Source: Caballeronia jiangsuensis
Lineage (GTDB): Bacteria; Pseudomonadota; Gammaproteobacteria; Burkholderiales; Burkholderiaceae
Direction: 5' to 3'
NCBI GenBank assembly: GCA_000648925.1
Contig: JFHF01000036.1
Span: 21,508 to 85,507, forward strand
Length of the DNA stretch: 64,000 nucleotides
A program made the position numbers and the translations under genes. The notes below the pieces were generated by a model. It was not told the origin of the DNA, searched no databases, and saw only the letters and a program-made list of their open reading frames with translations. The stretch's first letter is position 1, and every line of letters starts with the position of its first letter. Positions 17,699-27,691 of the stretch are shown here, piece after piece.

Positions 17699-18553
17699 TC
17701 ACGCCTGCGCCGCGCGCTCGGCCGCTTCGATCGTGTTGACGAGCAGCATCGTGATGGTCATCGGGCCGACGCCGCCCGGCACCGGCGTGATGAATCCGGC
17801 CACTTCGCTGACGCCCGCGAAATCGACGTCGCCGCACAGCTTGCCTTCGTCGTTGCGGTTCATGCCGACGTCGATCACGGTCGCGCCCGGCTTCACCATG
17901 TCCGCGGTCAGGATGTTGCGGCGGCCGACCGCGGCGACGATGACATCGGCGTCGCGCGTGTGCTTCGCGAGGTCGCGCGTCTTGCTGTGGCAGATGGTGA
18001 CGGTTGCGCCGGCTTCGAGCAAGAGGAGCGCCATCGGCTTGCCGACGATGTTCGAGCGGCCGATCACCACCGCGTTCGCGCCTTTGAGGCCGATGTCGTG
18101 CGCCTCGAACATCTTCATCACGCCGTACGGCGTGCACGGGCGAAAGAGCGGCTTGCCGGTCAGGAGCGCGCCCGCGTTGGCGACGTGAAAGCCGTCGACG
18201 TCCTTCTCCGGCGCGATGGCTTCGATGACCTTGTGGCTATCGATATGCGCGGGCAACGGCAGTTGCACGAGAATGCCGTGGATCGAAGGATCGGCGTTGA
18301 GCTTCGCGATGTGCGCGAGCAGCTCGTTTTCGGCGAGCGTCGCGGGAAAGCGGTCCATCACCGAGTGCAGGCCGTTGTCGTGGCAGGCCTTCACCTTGTT
18401 GCGCACGTAGACCTCGCTCGCGGGATTGTCGCCGACGAGCACGACGGCCAGGCCCGGCTTGTGTCCACGGGCGGTGAGTGCGGCGGCGCGCTGGGCGACG
18501 TCGGCGCGAAGGGTCTTGGAAAGGGCGTTGCCGTCGATGAGTTGGGCGGTCAT
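17699..18553 (-). CDS. folD: Bifunctional methylenetetrahydrofolate dehydrogenase/cyclohydrolase
   Basis: 284 residues from the internal ATG at 18553 (MTAQLIDGNALSKTLR); upstream codons of the longer frame are basic and atypical. Motifs: active-site Tyr and Lys in 'EVYVRNKVKACHDNG', 'GILVQLPLPAHID', the NADP-binding 'VVIGRSNIVGKPMALLLL' and 'GGVGPMTITMLLVNT'. It interconverts 5,10-methylene-THF and 10-formyl-THF for purine and formyl-Met supply. Confidence 0.97.
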   Translation of the reverse strand: MTAQLIDGNALSKTLRADVAQRAAALTARGHKPGLAVVLVGDNPASEVYVRNKVKACHDNGLHSVMDRFPATLAENELLAHIAKLNADPSIHGILVQLPLPAHIDSHKVIEAIAPEKDVDGFHVANAGALLTGKPLFRPCTPYGVMKMFEAHDIGLKGANAVVIGRSNIVGKPMALLLLEAGATVTICHSKTRDLAKHTRDADVIVAAVGRRNILTADMVKPGATVIDVGMNRNDEGKLCGDVDFAGVSEVAGFITPVPGGVGPMTITMLLVNTIEAAERAAQA

Positions 18554-18767
18554 GGCGAATCGGATCGAGGATGGGCGAGGGCGCGCGAGGGCGTAAAGCC
18601 GACGCCGTGCCCGCCGCTTTCGTGCGGCAGCGGTGCGCGGCGCTCGCGCATGGTGCTGGGCGCCTGCTCGGCAAATGCGTGGCAAATGCGCCCCTGGGAA
18701 GGGCGAAATTATACCGCCGGGCGCTATCGCGCGTTCCGGCCCGCCATCTCCGCCACGTCGCCGCGAC

Positions 18768-19670
18768 TCACGGCGTCACCACCTGCCACGACGAATCCGG
18801 ATTGAACGACCTGATCGCCGCGGCCGCGCGTGTGGACGCCGGGCCGAGATCCTTCTCGTAGATCTGCCCGTCCTGATTGACGATGAAGGTCATCACGCCG
18901 GTCTGTCCGTAGCGCGCGGGCGTCGCGATCACGCCGAAGCCGTTCGTCAGTTTGCCGTCCTGCAGATAGTTCTTCGCGCCGCCCTGCGCGTTCGCGCCCT
19001 GCGCCGTCAGGATGCGGTAGTGGTAGCCGTAGTAGCCGTCCTTGTCGGTGGGCTTGTTGGGCATCGTCGCGGCGAGCGGGCCGAGCGGGCTTTCCGGATC
19101 GCCCGGCGCGGTGTCCCAGTAGAGGCCGTCGTGCTTGCCGGGCGTGCTCACGAAACGGTCGGCGTAGCGGCCGGCCGTCTTGCGATAGTCGCTTTGCGCG
19201 GCGACGACCGCGAGCGCGACCTGCATCGCCGAACGCTCGTTGCGGCCGATACGCCGCGTGAACACTTCGTCGCGCGCGGCGGGCATGTCGAAGCGCCAGC
19301 CTTTCGCTACTTTCACGAGCGGAATCGGCAGCGTCCAGCCGCTCGTGCCCGCTTCGATATGGGCGGCCGGACGGCCATCGAGCGGCTGCGCATCCTCGAC
19401 GATGCGATGCTGTTGGGCCCACGCGGCGAGGTACGCGTAGATGTCCTCTTCGCCGATGCTGCCTTCGGGCACGTAGCGCCCGTGGTCCTTGCCGAGGACT
19501 TTGGCGAGCGCGGTTTCGTCGTTGGTCGCGATGGCGTCGGTGAACGCCTGCGCGGCGGCTTCCGCGGTGGGATACACGGCCTGCGCGTACGCGAACGATG
19601 CGCAAAGCGCCAGCGACGCGGCGGCGAGTGCGCGAAGCAATGGCTTCTTCGATGAGGCGAGTGTTTTCAT
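18768..19670 (-). CDS. DUF2950 family secreted protein
   Basis: 300 residues from ATG 19670, chosen because AGGAG lies about seven bases upstream and because it begins a signal peptide (basic MKTLASSKK, then a hydrophobic run ending SFAYAQA). The mature part has the DUF2950 features I recognise: 'VYPTAEAAAQAFTDAIATND', 'WRFDMPAARDEVFTRRIGRN', 'DGLYWDTAPGDPESPLGP' and GYYGYHYRILTAQG. The function is unknown. The gene is 59 bases downstream of the DUF3300 gene on the same strand, and the two families commonly travel together, suggesting one envelope system. Confidence 0.88.
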   Translation of the reverse strand: MKTLASSKKPLLRALAAASLALCASFAYAQAVYPTAEAAAQAFTDAIATNDETALAKVLGKDHGRYVPEGSIGEEDIYAYLAAWAQQHRIVEDAQPLDGRPAAHIEAGTSGWTLPIPLVKVAKGWRFDMPAARDEVFTRRIGRNERSAMQVALAVVAAQSDYRKTAGRYADRFVSTPGKHDGLYWDTAPGDPESPLGPLAATMPNKPTDKDGYYGYHYRILTAQGANAQGGAKNYLQDGKLTNGFGVIATPARYGQTGVMTFIVNQDGQIYEKDLGPASTRAAAAIRSFNPDSSWQVVTP

Positions 19671-19729
19671 GTCGGGCTCCTGGATCTGGCGTTCGCCGCG
19701 TGAGCGGCGTTTGACGATGGACTCGATCA

Positions 19730-21145
19730 TCACCGGCGGAATCCTCCTCCGCCGCCGCCGCCTCGATGGAACCCGCCGCCGCCTCCGCCGCCACCGCCGT
19801 GGAATCCGCCGCCACCGCCGCCGCCGCGTTGCACGCCGCCGCCTCCGCCTCCATGGAATCCGCCGCCGCCACCACCGCCGCCGCCGAGACCGCCGCCCGC
19901 CTGTCGCTCGACACCGCCGCCGCGGTTATGCGACTGATTGGCGAACGACTCCCGGCTCGCCTGTCCGCGCTGCATGTCCTGCCGCGCACCGTTGCCGTCG
20001 CCCGCGCCGCGCAGCGCGTTATCGCGATTCACGTTCTGCGAGCGCTGACGCAGATCGTTGGTGTTGCGCGCGTTCTCGCCGCCGCCCTGGCGGATGCTCT
20101 GCACGCGCTGGCTGGCCGGCTCGTTGAGGTTTTGCCCGGTGCGCTGCTGCAGCGTCTGGGCCGCCTGCGCGCGCCCGTCCTCGCGGCCGCGAAACTGGTT
20201 GGCGTTCGCGCCGCGATTCGCGTTGTTCAACGTGTTCTGCCGGTTCTGGACGTTGGTCCGGTTGAACTGCGGATCGTTGCGGTTCCAGCGCACGTTGTTG
20301 CTGTTCGCGTTGATGCGGTTGCTCGTGTTGATGTTGTTGTAGCGATTCACGTTGACGTTGACATCGCCGTGACCCCAGTTGCAATTGCCCCACAGCGAAT
20401 TCACGACGGCGACGCCCGCGCCGAACGCGAGGCCGCCGACGAACGCCGACGCCATCGCATATCCCGGAGGCGGCGGCACGTAGACCGGCGGATAGGCCGG
20501 ATAAGGCCATGTGCCGTACACGACCGTCGGGTTGTAGGTCGGCACGTAGACCACTTGCGGATTGGCCGGCTCGATCTGGATCACGGTGGTGCTGGTGGTC
20601 GTGCTGCCCGCCGGCGGCGGCCCGCTCGTGACCTTCTGCTGCTCGTTCGTCTTGAGATTGCCCGCGCTTTGCGCCGCGCGCCGCAGACGCTGAACCGAGT
20701 CCATCACGTCGCTCGGCTGGGCGATGAAGGCGTTGCCGAGCTGCGTCACCCAGTCGATCTTGGAGGCCATCGTCGCGAGCGCCTGGGGGAACGCGACGAG
20801 CGATTGCACGCTCGGGTCCCACGGCTCGGATTGCACGGCCTTGACCGCGTCGTCGCCCTTGACGTTCGGATTCGCCTTCGACCACGCGGCTGCGTCGGTG
20901 ATTTGCGACGGATACGTCGACGCCATCATCACCTGCGCCAGCAGCGCGTCGGGATAGAGCGCGACCGGCGCGGTCAGCGCATCGAGCTGCTGGTTCGTGA
21001 GCTTCGGTGCGGTGCTCGCGGCGTCCTGCGTCTGTGCGTGCACCGGTCCGGGATGAAGCGCCGCGAGCGGCAGCGCGAGCGCAACGCTCGTCGCGATCAT
21101 GCGCAGCGCGCGATGCCCGACGACGATGTAAGGATTTCGTTTCAA
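19730..21145 (-). CDS. DUF3300 family secreted protein with glycine-rich tail
   Basis: 471 residues from a TTG at 21145, supported by GGAGGA eight bases upstream and by the signal peptide that starts there (MKRNPYIVVGHRALRM... cleavage near VHAQ). Domain DUF3300 spans about 50-250: 'LTAPVALYPDALLAQVMMAS', WSKANPNVKGDDAVKAV, 'WDPSVQSLVAFPQAL', and 'PQVVYVPTYNPTVVYG'. The rest is Asn/Arg-rich and then a tail of poly-Gly runs separated by FHGG or VQRGG. Low-complexity coding DNA at 19740-19900 may be unstable in assemblies. A longer start upstream in the frame is possible but lacks a ribosome site. Function unknown. Confidence 0.88.
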   Translation of the reverse strand: MKRNPYIVVGHRALRMIATSVALALPLAALHPGPVHAQTQDAASTAPKLTNQQLDALTAPVALYPDALLAQVMMASTYPSQITDAAAWSKANPNVKGDDAVKAVQSEPWDPSVQSLVAFPQALATMASKIDWVTQLGNAFIAQPSDVMDSVQRLRRAAQSAGNLKTNEQQKVTSGPPPAGSTTTSTTVIQIEPANPQVVYVPTYNPTVVYGTWPYPAYPPVYVPPPPGYAMASAFVGGLAFGAGVAVVNSLWGNCNWGHGDVNVNVNRYNNINTSNRINANSNNVRWNRNDPQFNRTNVQNRQNTLNNANRGANANQFRGREDGRAQAAQTLQQRTGQNLNEPASQRVQSIRQGGGENARNTNDLRQRSQNVNRDNALRGAGDGNGARQDMQRGQASRESFANQSHNRGGGVERQAGGGLGGGGGGGGGFHGGGGGGVQRGGGGGGGFHGGGGGGGGGFHRGGGGGGGFRR

Positions 21146-21349
21146 GATCAAGTCCTCCGGTGCACGCGCGATGCGCACGTTGTTTGCTGGCAGGCAGCGA
21201 ACTGATGCGCAGTGCTTGATGAAAGCGAAGGGAACGATGCGAGAGAGCGCGCTGGTCTCGAAGGTATCGACACCAAACGTTTGACCGTCGAGCAAGTACG
21301 TGGCAGACGCCTTGTCGCGCATGACCGTTGTCCGGTAGTGGGTCCGGCC

Positions 21350-21379
21350 AAATTACGGGCGGGCCGCGATGTGTGTCAA
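21350..21379 (-). promoter_or_regulatory. Sigma-70-type promoter of the DUF3300-DUF2950 pair
   Basis: On the minus strand TTGACA (21374-21379) is followed after 18 bases by TAATTT (21350-21355), about 205 bases upstream of the TTG start. The 376-base gap 21146-21521 holds this and otherwise nothing recognisable. Confidence 0.5.
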
Positions 21380-21521
21380 CGTGATTCAGGAAATATCACG
21401 TTTCACTCTCGCCGACAACGGGGGTTTCGGAAGGGGACGGGCGGCGCGATGCGGACATCGGGCGCGCCATGAAAGCGCGGCCGGCATGACGATGCCGGCC
21501 GCGAACGGGAGAGCGAAGCCG

Positions 21522-22157
21522 TTACTGCTGAGGCTTGTTCGACAGCGCGAGGCGCAGCAGATCGGCGACGGTGTTCACGGAGAGCTTCTCCATGATGTTC
21601 GCGCGATGCGCTTCCACCGTCTTGATGCTGATGCCGAGATCGTCGGCGATCTGCTTGTTCAGGCGTCCCGCGATGATGCGTTCGAGCACCTGATGCTCGC
21701 GCGCGGTCAGCTTGCCCAGACGCTCGGCGGCGGCGCGCTGCTGCTGCACGCTGGTGCTTTCGCTGCGCGCCTTCTCCAGCATGCGCTCCACGAGCTTGCG
21801 CAGCTCGGCCTCGTCGAAAGGCTTTTCGATGAAATCCATCGCGCCTTTTTTCATCGTCGAGACGGCCATCGGCACGTCGCCGTGACCCGTCACGAAGATG
21901 ATCGGCAGAAGCGAATTCTCGGCGATGAGTTTCTCCTGCAGCTCCAGCCCCGTCATGCCGGCCATCCGCACGTCGAGGATCAGGCAGGAAATCGCGCCGG
22001 AGTGCGAGATCGGCAGATAGACGTCGAGAAACGATTCCGCGCTGGAGAAACACTGAACGCGATAGCCGTTTGCTTCGAGCAGCCAGCGCAAGGAATCACG
22101 CACGGCTTCGTCATCGTCGACGACGAAGACGGTTTCCTGAGTGGTGACTGTGCTCAT
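21522..22157 (-). CDS. FixJ-like response regulator
   Basis: 211 residues from ATG 22157 (GGGAG upstream). Receiver domain 1-125 with acidic pocket VFVVDDDEAVRDS, phospho-acceptor Asp62 in 'CLILDVRMAGMTG' and conserved Lys in FIEKPFDE; LuxR-type helix-turn-helix about 145-205 (LTAREHQVLERIIAGRLNKQ, then GISIKTVEAHRANIMEKL). Its ATG overlaps the stop of the kinase gene (ATGA), so the pair is translationally coupled. Family members govern oxygen- or carbon-source-responsive genes; target genes unknown. Confidence 0.93.
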   Translation of the reverse strand: MSTVTTQETVFVVDDDEAVRDSLRWLLEANGYRVQCFSSAESFLDVYLPISHSGAISCLILDVRMAGMTGLELQEKLIAENSLLPIIFVTGHGDVPMAVSTMKKGAMDFIEKPFDEAELRKLVERMLEKARSESTSVQQQRAAAERLGKLTAREHQVLERIIAGRLNKQIADDLGISIKTVEAHRANIMEKLSVNTVADLLRLALSNKPQQ

Positions 22158-24688
22158 AGTTCTCCCGTAACTGTTTGTTGTCTCGTATGTTCGTCCTGCG
22201 CATCCGTGCCGCTCGTGCCCGAGCTGCCGTCCACTGCGCCGATCGGCAGGCTGCAGTGGAAGGTCGCGCCGGTCACGTGGCCGTCCGCTTCGACGTTGTT
22301 GACGACCCAGAGGCGTCCGCGATGCGACTCGATGATCGAGCGGCAGATGTTCAGCCCCATGCCCATGCCATCGGACTTGGTGCTGTAAAACGGTTCGAAG
22401 AGGCGCTCGGCGGTTGCCTCGTCCACGCCAGGACCCTGATCGACCACGCTGATGCACACGAAGCCGCCGTCCATGCGCTGCACGACGACGCGAATCACCG
22501 GATCGATGGCGTTTGGTTTCGCATCATGCATCGCCTCGGCCGCGTTTTTCAACAGGTTGACCAACACTTGTTCGATCAAAACCGGATCGACGTAGATCAC
22601 CGGCATGCGCGAGCGGATTTCGGTGACGATGCGGATCTTGCGTTTGCGCGCCTCGATCTCGGCGAGACCGACCGCGTCCGCGACGATATCGGCGACGCGC
22701 GCGGCCTGGCGCTTGGGTTCGCTGCGCTTCACGAACTCGCGGATGCGCTTGATGATCATGCCTGCGCGCACGGCCTGCTGCGCGGTCTTTTCGAGCACGG
22801 GAAGCAGCGTTTCCTGCGTCACGCGGCCGGATTTCACCAGCGCGACGCAGCCCGAACAATAGTTGTTGATCGCCGCGAGCGGCTGATTCAGCTCGTGCGC
22901 GAGCGACGACGCCATTTCGCCCATCGTCATCAGGCGGCTCGTGAACTGGAGCTTTTCTTCCTGCTGATGCGCGAGTTCCTGCGCCTGCTTGCGCTGCGTG
23001 ATGTCGGTCGCGATCTGCATCTGCGCGAGATGGCCGTCGACCCACTGGATGTACTGGCGGCGCACTTCGAACCACTTCTGGATGCCTTCGACATAGACTT
23101 CCTGCGCGTCCGCCGAGCTTTCGGTGAGCGCGGTGGCGGGCAGGCCCGCGTAGGTGTCGACCATGTCGATGGTGTCCGACGAGCTTTGCGAGCCGCCGTC
23201 GAACGCGGCGCCCGCGAGCTCCAGATGCCCGTCCGGGCGGATGCCGAACAGATGCCGGTAATAGCGATTGGCGAAGAGCAGCTCGGCTTCGTCGGCGGCG
23301 AGCACGGAGACGGCCGCGTCGAGGCTTTCGAGCACGGTGGTGAAGCGCTCGTGCGCGGCGGCGAGTTCTTCGCGCGCGCGCTTGGGCTCTGTGATGTCCG
23401 TCATCGACGACATCCAGCCGGTCTGCCGGCCCGAACTGTCGATCAGCGGCGACACATACAGCCGCGCGTGGAAGAACGAGCCGTCCTTGCGGCGCACGCG
23501 CAGCTCGAAGCCGGACGAGGGGGCCTTGCCGCGCAGTGTCATGTCGAGCTGGCGCTGCATTTCGGGATACGCGTCGCGCGGCCAGTACGGGAACGGCGCG
23601 TTCTTGCCGACGAGATCGCTCTCGTCCCAGCCGGTCATGCGGCAGAACGCGGGATTCACGTGCGTGATGCGGCCGTGCATGTCGAGCACGCGCATGCCGA
23701 TCAGCACCGAGTTTTCCATCGCGCGGCGAAAAAACGCTTCGGCGTACAGCGCCTGTTGCGCCTCGAAGCGCTGGCGCGTGTGCTTCCAGAGACTCCAGAG
23801 ACTCCACAGCACGAAGCATGACAAACCCGCGACGAGCCAGACGAGCGTGTTGTTGGTGAAGTTGGTGAGCTGCGGATACGAATACACGCGCACCGACAGA
23901 CCTTGTCCCGGCGGATCGAGCGGCAGGTCGTAGAACATGTCGCGCGGCAGGCGCGGGCGGCTCGACGTGGTCGCGAGCTCGCGGTTGTTCAGGTCGGTGA
24001 TGGAAATCTTGTACTTCGCCGACAGTTCGCTGGGAATGTCGTGCTTCAGGACGCCTTCGATCGAGAACACCGCCGCGATCGAGCCGAGGAACTCGCGGTC
24101 GCGGAAAACCGGTGTCTGCAAGGTGATATAGCCATTGCCGAGGTCGTCGTAGAGCAACGGCGAGTAGACTTGGCGGCGGGTGGTGCGCGCTTCGTCGAAT
24201 GCGGCCTGCACGGCCTCGTCCATCTGCGTGTCGTTGGGCTTCGCGAGACGCGATCCGAGCACGGGCAGCGGCGTATTCGGCCAGCGGGGCTTATGCTCGC
24301 TCGTGTACCAGTTCATGTAGAGGATCTCGGGATGCCCCTGCATGATGTCGGTGGACGAGGTCTGGAAGGTTTGCGGGTCGCCGTGGCCGGTCGCGATGTC
24401 GCGGGCGAGCGCCTGGATCTGCTCCTGCGCGCCGGTCATCGAAAGACGGATTTGCTGCTGTGCCCACGCGACATTCCGGTAGAGCGTGTCTTCCTGCTGC
24501 TGTTGCTCGCGCCGGTTCAGGCTCCATAGGATCAGACTCATCACGACCAGGAATACCAGGATCGAAATGAGCGGCGTGAGTAAATAGGAGTTCGACCACC
24601 ACGGGCCGTGGTGCCAGCGGGAGGGCGAGGCGTCGGTCGGCTTTCGCGCGACCCTCGCCGAGCGTTTGATCAGCCGTTCGGTCAACAT
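22154..24688 (-). CDS. Membrane sensor histidine kinase, FixL-like
   Basis: 844 residues from ATG 24688; the longer frame adds a Cys- and Phe-rich leader without support. Topology: one membrane segment at about 36-57, a periplasmic sensory domain of about 230 residues, a second segment (LVWLVAGLSCFVLWSLW), then two PAS domains ('ITHVNPAFCRMTGWDESDLV', 'SMTDITEPKRAREEL'), HisKA with the His of 'SLAHELNQPLAAINNY', and the ATPase domain (NLLKNAAEAM, VDQGPGVDE, GMGMGLNICRS). It differs from classic soluble-PAS FixL in having a large periplasmic sensor. It is coupled to the FixJ-like gene and divergent from aceE; a role in sensing carbon compounds is only inference. Confidence 0.9.
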   Translation of the reverse strand: MLTERLIKRSARVARKPTDASPSRWHHGPWWSNSYLLTPLISILVFLVVMSLILWSLNRREQQQQEDTLYRNVAWAQQQIRLSMTGAQEQIQALARDIATGHGDPQTFQTSSTDIMQGHPEILYMNWYTSEHKPRWPNTPLPVLGSRLAKPNDTQMDEAVQAAFDEARTTRRQVYSPLLYDDLGNGYITLQTPVFRDREFLGSIAAVFSIEGVLKHDIPSELSAKYKISITDLNNRELATTSSRPRLPRDMFYDLPLDPPGQGLSVRVYSYPQLTNFTNNTLVWLVAGLSCFVLWSLWSLWKHTRQRFEAQQALYAEAFFRRAMENSVLIGMRVLDMHGRITHVNPAFCRMTGWDESDLVGKNAPFPYWPRDAYPEMQRQLDMTLRGKAPSSGFELRVRRKDGSFFHARLYVSPLIDSSGRQTGWMSSMTDITEPKRAREELAAAHERFTTVLESLDAAVSVLAADEAELLFANRYYRHLFGIRPDGHLELAGAAFDGGSQSSSDTIDMVDTYAGLPATALTESSADAQEVYVEGIQKWFEVRRQYIQWVDGHLAQMQIATDITQRKQAQELAHQQEEKLQFTSRLMTMGEMASSLAHELNQPLAAINNYCSGCVALVKSGRVTQETLLPVLEKTAQQAVRAGMIIKRIREFVKRSEPKRQAARVADIVADAVGLAEIEARKRKIRIVTEIRSRMPVIYVDPVLIEQVLVNLLKNAAEAMHDAKPNAIDPVIRVVVQRMDGGFVCISVVDQGPGVDEATAERLFEPFYSTKSDGMGMGLNICRSIIESHRGRLWVVNNVEADGHVTGATFHCSLPIGAVDGSSGTSGTDAQDEHTRQQTVTGEL

Positions 24689-24858
24689 GGAAGCGATTGT
24701 AACGCAGCACCTGATTGTTAATCGGCGTAAAAAGACGGTAAAGAAGTATGGATTGTCGCAAAAGGAGGAGAAACATCTGAACAAAAAAGTCTTATCGGAC
24801 GGTGCGTTGCAGCAATTTTTCGCATGGTGAGATTAACTCTCATGATTTGAAAAATTCC

Positions 24859-24888
24859 TTGCATCATGGTCTGGACCCTCTTTAGAAT
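24859..24888 (+). promoter_or_regulatory. Sigma-70-type promoter of the pyruvate dehydrogenase operon
   Basis: TTGCAT (24859-24864), an 18-base spacer and TAGAAT (24883-24888), about 80 bases before the aceE ATG. Immediately upstream (about 24828-24842) a small inverted repeat TGAGA-TTAAC-TCTCA could be an operator; no regulator can be named. Confidence 0.55.
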
Positions 24889-24969
24889 TGCCGGCACGCG
24901 GCCAGTGCCCGCCTTCGATCGGGCGTGCGCCGGCGGTTCTCAGAGTGTTCCTCACATCAGGAGACGAGC

Positions 24970-27663
24970 ATGTCCGCTGTACCCGACGAAGTTCTCAAAT
25001 ATGTCGCCAACGCCAAGGACGACGATCCTCAGGAAACCGCCGAGTGGCTCGACGCGCTCGATGGCGTAATTTCCGCGGTCGGTCCTGATCGCGCGCACTA
25101 CCTGATCGAGAAACAGATCGAATTCGCTCGCGTGCATGGCGAGCACCTGCCGTTCTCGGCGAACACGCCGTACATCAACACGATCCCCGTCGCCGCGCAG
25201 GCGAAGAATCCGGGCGATCAGGACCTCGAACACCGCATCCGCTCGTACACCCGCTGGAACGCCATCGCGATGGTGCTGCGCGCGGGCAAGGACACGAACG
25301 TCGGCGGCCACATCGCTTCGTTCGCGTCCGCCGCAACGCTCTATGACGTCGGCTTCAATCACTTCTGGCACGCGCCGTCGAAAGAACACGGTGGCGATCT
25401 CGTGTTCGTGCAGGGCCACTCGTCGCCGGGTGTGTACTCGCGCGCGTTCCTGCTCGGTCGCCTGACCGATAAGCAACTGAACAACTTCCGTCAGGAAGTG
25501 GGCGGCGAGGGCATCTCCTCGTATCCGCACCCGTGGCTGATGCCGGACTTCTGGCAATTCCCGACCGTGTCGATGGGTCTCGGCCCGATCATGGCGATCT
25601 ATCAGGCGCGCTTCATGAAGTACATGGCGGCGCGCGGCATCGCGAAGACGGACGGCCGCAAGGTCTGGGCGTTCCTCGGCGACGGCGAGACGGACGAGCC
25701 GGAATCGCTCGGCGCGATCGGCATGGCCGGCCGCGAGCGTCTGGACAACCTCGTGTTCGTCATCAACTGCAATCTGCAGCGTCTGGACGGTCCGGTGCGC
25801 GGCAACGGCAAGATCATCCAGGAACTGGAAAGCGAATTCCGCGGCGCGGGCTGGAACGTCATCAAGGTCATCTGGGGCAGCCGCTGGGACGCGCTCTTCG
25901 CGCGCGACAAGACCGGCGCGCTGATGCGCCGCATGATGGAAGTCGTCGACGGCGAATACCAGACGTACAAGTCGGAGTCGGGCGCGTTCGTGCGCGAGCA
26001 CTTCTTCAACACGCCGGAACTGAAGGCGCTGGTCGCCGACTGGTCCGATGACGACATCTGGAACCTGAACCGCGGCGGCCACGATCCGCACAAGATCTAC
26101 GCGGCATTCGACGCCGCGACCAAGACGAAGGGCGCGCCGACCGTCATCCTCGCCAAGACCATCAAGGGCTATGGCATGGGCGAGCACGGTCAGGCGATGA
26201 ACATCACGCACCAGCAGAAGAAGCTGCCGATCGACACGCTGAAGAAATTCCGCGACCAGTTCCGCCTGCCGCTCACCGACGAGCAGATCGCCGACGTGCC
26301 GTACCTCACGTTCGAGGAAGGCTCGAAGGAGCTGGAGTACATGCGTCAGAAGCGCATGGACCTGGGCGGCTATCTGCCGTCGCGTCGCGAGAAAGCCGAA
26401 TCCCTGCCGGTGCCGGCGCTCTCCGCATTCGAGCCGCTTCTGAAGGGCACGGGCGAAGGCCGCGAAATCTCCACGACGATGGCCTTCGTGCGGATCCTGA
26501 ACATCCTGCTGAAGGACAAGGCGCTCGGCAAGCGCGTCGTGCCGATCGTGCCGGACGAGTCGCGTACCTTCGGCATGGAAGGTCTTTTCCGTCAGATCGG
26601 CATCTGGAATCAGGAAGGCCAGAAGTACGTGCCGGAAGACTCCGACCAGCTGATGTTCTATCGCGAATCGGAGACGGGTCAGATTCTGCAGGAAGGCATC
26701 AACGAAGCGGGTGGCATGTGTGACTGGATCGCGGCCGCGACGTCGTACTCGACGCACGGCGAGATCATGATCCCGTTCTACATCTTCTACTCGATGTTCG
26801 GCTTCCAGCGCATCGGCGATCTGGCATGGGCCGCGGGCGACATGCGTTCGCGCGGCTTCCTGCTGGGCGGCACCGCGGGCCGCACGACGCTCAACGGCGA
26901 AGGCCTGCAGCACGAAGACGGCCACTCGCTCTTGTGGGCGGCGTCCGTCCCGAACTGCGTGAGCTACGACCCGACCTTCGGCTACGAGCTCGCGGTCATC
27001 ATGCAGGACGGTCTGCGCCGCATGGTCGCGGATCAGGAAGACGTGTACTACTACATCACCGTGATGAACGAGAACTACGAGCATCCGGCGATCCCGCAAG
27101 GCGATGCCGTTGCTTCGGACATCATCAAGGGCATGTACGCGTTCAAGAAGGCCGAAGGCGCGGGCAAGGCGCACGTTCAGCTGATGGGCGCGGGCACGAT
27201 CTTCAACGAAGTGATCGCCGCCGCCGATCTCCTGAAGAACGACTGGAACGTCACCGCCGATCTCTGGAGCGTGCCGAGCTTCACCGAACTGGCGCGCGAC
27301 GGTCAGGCGTGCGAGCGCTGGAACCTGCTGCACCCGACGGAAGAGAAGCGCGTGCCGCACGTGAGCGCGCTGCTCAAGGGCGCGAAGGGCCCGGTGATCG
27401 CATCGACGGACTACATCCGTGCGCTCGTCGACCAGATCCGCGGCTATGTGCCGAACAAGTTCGTGGTGCTCGGCACCGACGGCTACGGCCGCTCGGATAC
27501 GCGCGAGGCGCTGCGCCACTTCTTCGAAGTCGACCGCTACTGGGTGACGCTGGCCGCGCTGAACGCGCTGGCCGACGAAGGCACGATCGAGCGCAAGGTC
27601 GTCGCCGAGGCGATCAAGAAGTACAACCTCGACCCGTCCAAACCCAACCCGATGACCGTCTAA
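24970..27663 (+). CDS. aceE: Pyruvate dehydrogenase E1 component, homodimeric
   Basis: 897 residues from ATG 24970, preceded by AGGAGACGAGC; normal for the single-chain AceE type (about 890). It decarboxylates pyruvate with thiamine diphosphate and passes the acetyl group to E2. Visible: GGHIASFASAATLYDVGFNH near 115, the ThDP/metal-binding 'FLGDGETDEPESLGAIGMAG' near 230 followed by VFVINCNLQRLDGPVRG, 'KGYGMGEHGQAMNITHQQKK' near 400, and 'VPDESRTFGMEGLFR' in the second half. First gene of the aceE-aceF-lpdA operon. Confidence 0.98.
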   Translation: MSAVPDEVLKYVANAKDDDPQETAEWLDALDGVISAVGPDRAHYLIEKQIEFARVHGEHLPFSANTPYINTIPVAAQAKNPGDQDLEHRIRSYTRWNAIAMVLRAGKDTNVGGHIASFASAATLYDVGFNHFWHAPSKEHGGDLVFVQGHSSPGVYSRAFLLGRLTDKQLNNFRQEVGGEGISSYPHPWLMPDFWQFPTVSMGLGPIMAIYQARFMKYMAARGIAKTDGRKVWAFLGDGETDEPESLGAIGMAGRERLDNLVFVINCNLQRLDGPVRGNGKIIQELESEFRGAGWNVIKVIWGSRWDALFARDKTGALMRRMMEVVDGEYQTYKSESGAFVREHFFNTPELKALVADWSDDDIWNLNRGGHDPHKIYAAFDAATKTKGAPTVILAKTIKGYGMGEHGQAMNITHQQKKLPIDTLKKFRDQFRLPLTDEQIADVPYLTFEEGSKELEYMRQKRMDLGGYLPSRREKAESLPVPALSAFEPLLKGTGEGREISTTMAFVRILNILLKDKALGKRVVPIVPDESRTFGMEGLFRQIGIWNQEGQKYVPEDSDQLMFYRESETGQILQEGINEAGGMCDWIAAATSYSTHGEIMIPFYIFYSMFGFQRIGDLAWAAGDMRSRGFLLGGTAGRTTLNGEGLQHEDGHSLLWAASVPNCVSYDPTFGYELAVIMQDGLRRMVADQEDVYYYITVMNENYEHPAIPQGDAVASDIIKGMYAFKKAEGAGKAHVQLMGAGTIFNEVIAAADLLKNDWNVTADLWSVPSFTELARDGQACERWNLLHPTEEKRVPHVSALLKGAKGPVIASTDYIRALVDQIRGYVPNKFVVLGTDGYGRSDTREALRHFFEVDRYWVTLAALNALADEGTIERKVVAEAIKKYNLDPSKPNPMTV

Positions 27664-27691
27664 AGGCATCGCCCCCGTGCGTTGTGACGCA

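Noticed and set aside
19740..19900. Tandem GGC/CCG-rich runs as a non-coding repeat
   Set aside because: They encode the poly-Gly tail of the DUF3300 protein in frame, so they are coding low complexity.
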